Shown here: piece by piece, positions 4,033 through 5,261 of the stretch
Layout: each line of letters begins with the position of its first letter
Position numbering within the stretch: position 1 is the stretch's first letter
Assembly (NCBI GenBank): GCA_900313845.1
Contig: OMTC01000222.1
Coordinates: 1-5,261, forward strand
DNA from: an uncultured Prevotellaceae bacterium
GTDB lineage: Bacteria > Bacteroidota > Bacteroidia > Bacteroidales > Bacteroidaceae
Direction of reading: 5' to 3'
DNA length: 5,261 nt
The notes under the pieces: model-generated
What the model was told of the DNA's origin: nothing
Databases searched by the model: none
Seen by the model: only the letters and a program-made list of their open reading frames with translations
Position numbers and translations under genes: made by a program

Positions 4033-5261
4033 CCAAAGATGTGCTCTGAGTTCTGGAGCGGTTGGTTTGACAAATGGGGTGCTCGCCACGAAACCCGCGA
4101 TGCCAAGGACATGGTGAACGGTATGGACGAAATGCTTTCGAAGGGTATCAGCTTCTCGCTCTACATGACGCACGGCGGTACGAGTTTCGGACACTGGGCT
4201 GGTGCAAACAGCCCAGGCTTTGCTCCCGACGTGACCAGCTACGACTATGATGCGCCTATCAACGAATATGGTCTTGCCACTCCTAAGTTCTACCAACTTC
4301 GCGAGATGATGGCGAAGTACAACGACGGCAAGAAGATGCCTGCTGTGCCTAAGGCTCCAATGCCGATTATCACGGTGCCAAAGTTTGAACTGAAGGAGTT
4401 TGCACCTTTCCATGGAAATCAGCATCTTATCCCTGCAGTCAATCCGATGACTTTCGAAGAAATGGATTTGGGCTGGGGCATGACGTATTACGTGACAAAA
4501 CTCCCAGAAGTTCCTGTTCAGAGTGTGCTGACGATGGATGCTCACGACTACGCACAGGTGTTCATCGACGATGTATATATAGGCAAAATAGACCGCGTGA
4601 AGAACGAGAAGAGTTTAACGCTACCTGCCATCAAGAAGGGACAGAAGATGAGCATCCTCGTAGAAGCTATGGGACGTATCAACTTCGGGCGTGCCATTAA
4701 AGACTTCAAGGGAATAGTAGGCGATGTAGTTATTAATACTGAGATAGACGGTAACGAGGTGGCATGGACGCTCAAGCGTTGGACGATGACTCCTATCTCT
4801 GACAACTACTACAGAGCTTCCCGTTCTTTCGACTCTGATGCCAACCCTAATTCCTTAGGAAAACCTCTTGGCGACCATATGGGTAAGCGTGGCTATTATC
4901 GTGGCTACTTCAACCTCTCGAAGGTGGGCGACACCTTCCTGAACTTCGAGACATGGGGCAAGGGACAGGTGTATGTGAACGGTCATGCGATGGGTCGCAT
5001 CTGGAGCATTGGCCCTCAGCAGACACTCTACGTGCCTGGTTGCTGGCTGAAGAAGGGTAAGAACGAGGTCATTGTGCTCGATGTGGTTGGTCCGAAAGAG
5101 GCAGTGGTTTGGGGACAGGACAAGCCTGAACTCGACAAGTTGCAGCTTGAGAAGAGCAACAAGCACAACAACATTGGCGACAAGCCAGACCTCAACTCCG
5201 ACACTCCTGCCGCTACGGGTGCATTTGCAGCTGGTAACGGTTGGCAGAAAGTGAACTTTGC
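3982..5261 (+). CDS. GH35 beta-galactosidase, C-terminal part, running off the window
   Basis: This frame continues the family sequence after the duplication and is open to the window edge. A gene caller would probably start it at ATG 3982, but it has no start of its own in biology. It is the rest of the enzyme begun at 3231. It holds the nucleophile Glu in CSEFWSGWFDKWG (codon 4048-4050, residue 258 once one repeat copy is removed). The spacing of 77 residues from Glu181 is close to the 80 in human GLB1 (188 and 268). The barrel closes with YMTHGGTSFGHWAGAN and SYDYDAPINEYG. Two beta-sandwich regions follow: one near residues 380-470 (QVFIDDVYIGKIDR) and one near 535-610 with RGYYRGYF, NGHAMGRIW and QTLYVPGCWLKKGKNEV. 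The last visible residues, FAAGNGWQKVNF, fall in the C-terminal region. About 661 residues are visible after repair, and family members of this type usually run somewhat longer. The minus-strand ORFs at 4545-3814, 4805-4548 and 5166-4855 are shadows. Confidence 0.92.
   Translation, partial: MLIDQQFRRLGQLRPDAPKMCSEFWSGWFDKWGARHETRDAKDMVNGMDEMLSKGISFSLYMTHGGTSFGHWAGANSPGFAPDVTSYDYDAPINEYGLATPKFYQLREMMAKYNDGKKMPAVPKAPMPIITVPKFELKEFAPFHGNQHLIPAVNPMTFEEMDLGWGMTYYVTKLPEVPVQSVLTMDAHDYAQVFIDDVYIGKIDRVKNEKSLTLPAIKKGQKMSILVEAMGRINFGRAIKDFKGIVGDVVINTEIDGNEVAWTLKRWTMTPISDNYYRASRSFDSDANPNSLGKPLGDHMGKRGYYRGYFNLSKVGDTFLNFETWGKGQVYVNGHAMGRIWSIGPQQTLYVPGCWLKKGKNEVIVLDVVGPKEAVVWGQDKPELDKLQLEKSNKHNNIGDKPDLNSDTPAATGAFAAGNGWQKVNF

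Noticed and set aside
3258..4545. Long minus-strand ORFs of 284 and 243 codons
   Set aside because: They are opposite-strand shadows of the GH35 gene, whose catalytic motifs are clear. Their predicted sequences are low in recognisable structure.

Overview
The window looks like chromosomal DNA from a Bacteroidales bacterium, most likely Prevotella or a close relative. Three things point there. Two promoters match the Bacteroidetes consensus TTTG-N19-TAnnTTTG exactly. Start codons are preceded by A/T-rich leaders rather than Shine-Dalgarno sequences. The gene set includes a secreted GH35 beta-galactosidase of the type common in gut Bacteroidales. The genus is inferred, not shown.

Layout, left to right. 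Positions 1-47 (minus) hold the probable first 15 codons of a gene that leaves the window. Positions 157-549 (minus) hold a small gene for an exported protein of unknown function, cut by one in-frame TAG at codon 52. Both minus-strand genes have the same promoter layout: a nearly identical 27-nt box, exactly 30 nt, then TATCTTTGCA. An AraC-family regulator (825-1694, plus) is transcribed divergently from the broken gene. Its leader carries a duplicated 29-nt block of TTTTCAC-type heptamers. After it come 414 nt without a gene, most of which is an array with a 22-nt period. Then come crcB, a fluoride channel (2109-2477), and rpiB, a sugar-phosphate isomerase (2575-3018), each with its own promoter. 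A repeat-rich intergenic stretch follows, and then a GH35 beta-galactosidase (3231 to beyond 5261).

The beta-galactosidase is frameshifted as given. A 46-nt segment is present twice in tandem (3941-3986 and 3987-4032). The five differences between the copies are all synonymous third-position changes. Removing one copy restores a continuous protein with both catalytic glutamates. This pattern suggests two strain variants joined during assembly more than an old local duplication, though a real lesion cannot be excluded.

The genes do not form one obvious pathway. RpiB (pentose phosphates) and the beta-galactosidase (galactoside removal from glycans) both belong to carbohydrate use, CrcB is fluoride resistance, and the AraC protein could control the divergent minus-strand genes. 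I see no defence system, insertion sequence, tRNA, rRNA or true CRISPR array. The least explained feature is the 22-nt periodic array between the regulator gene and crcB.
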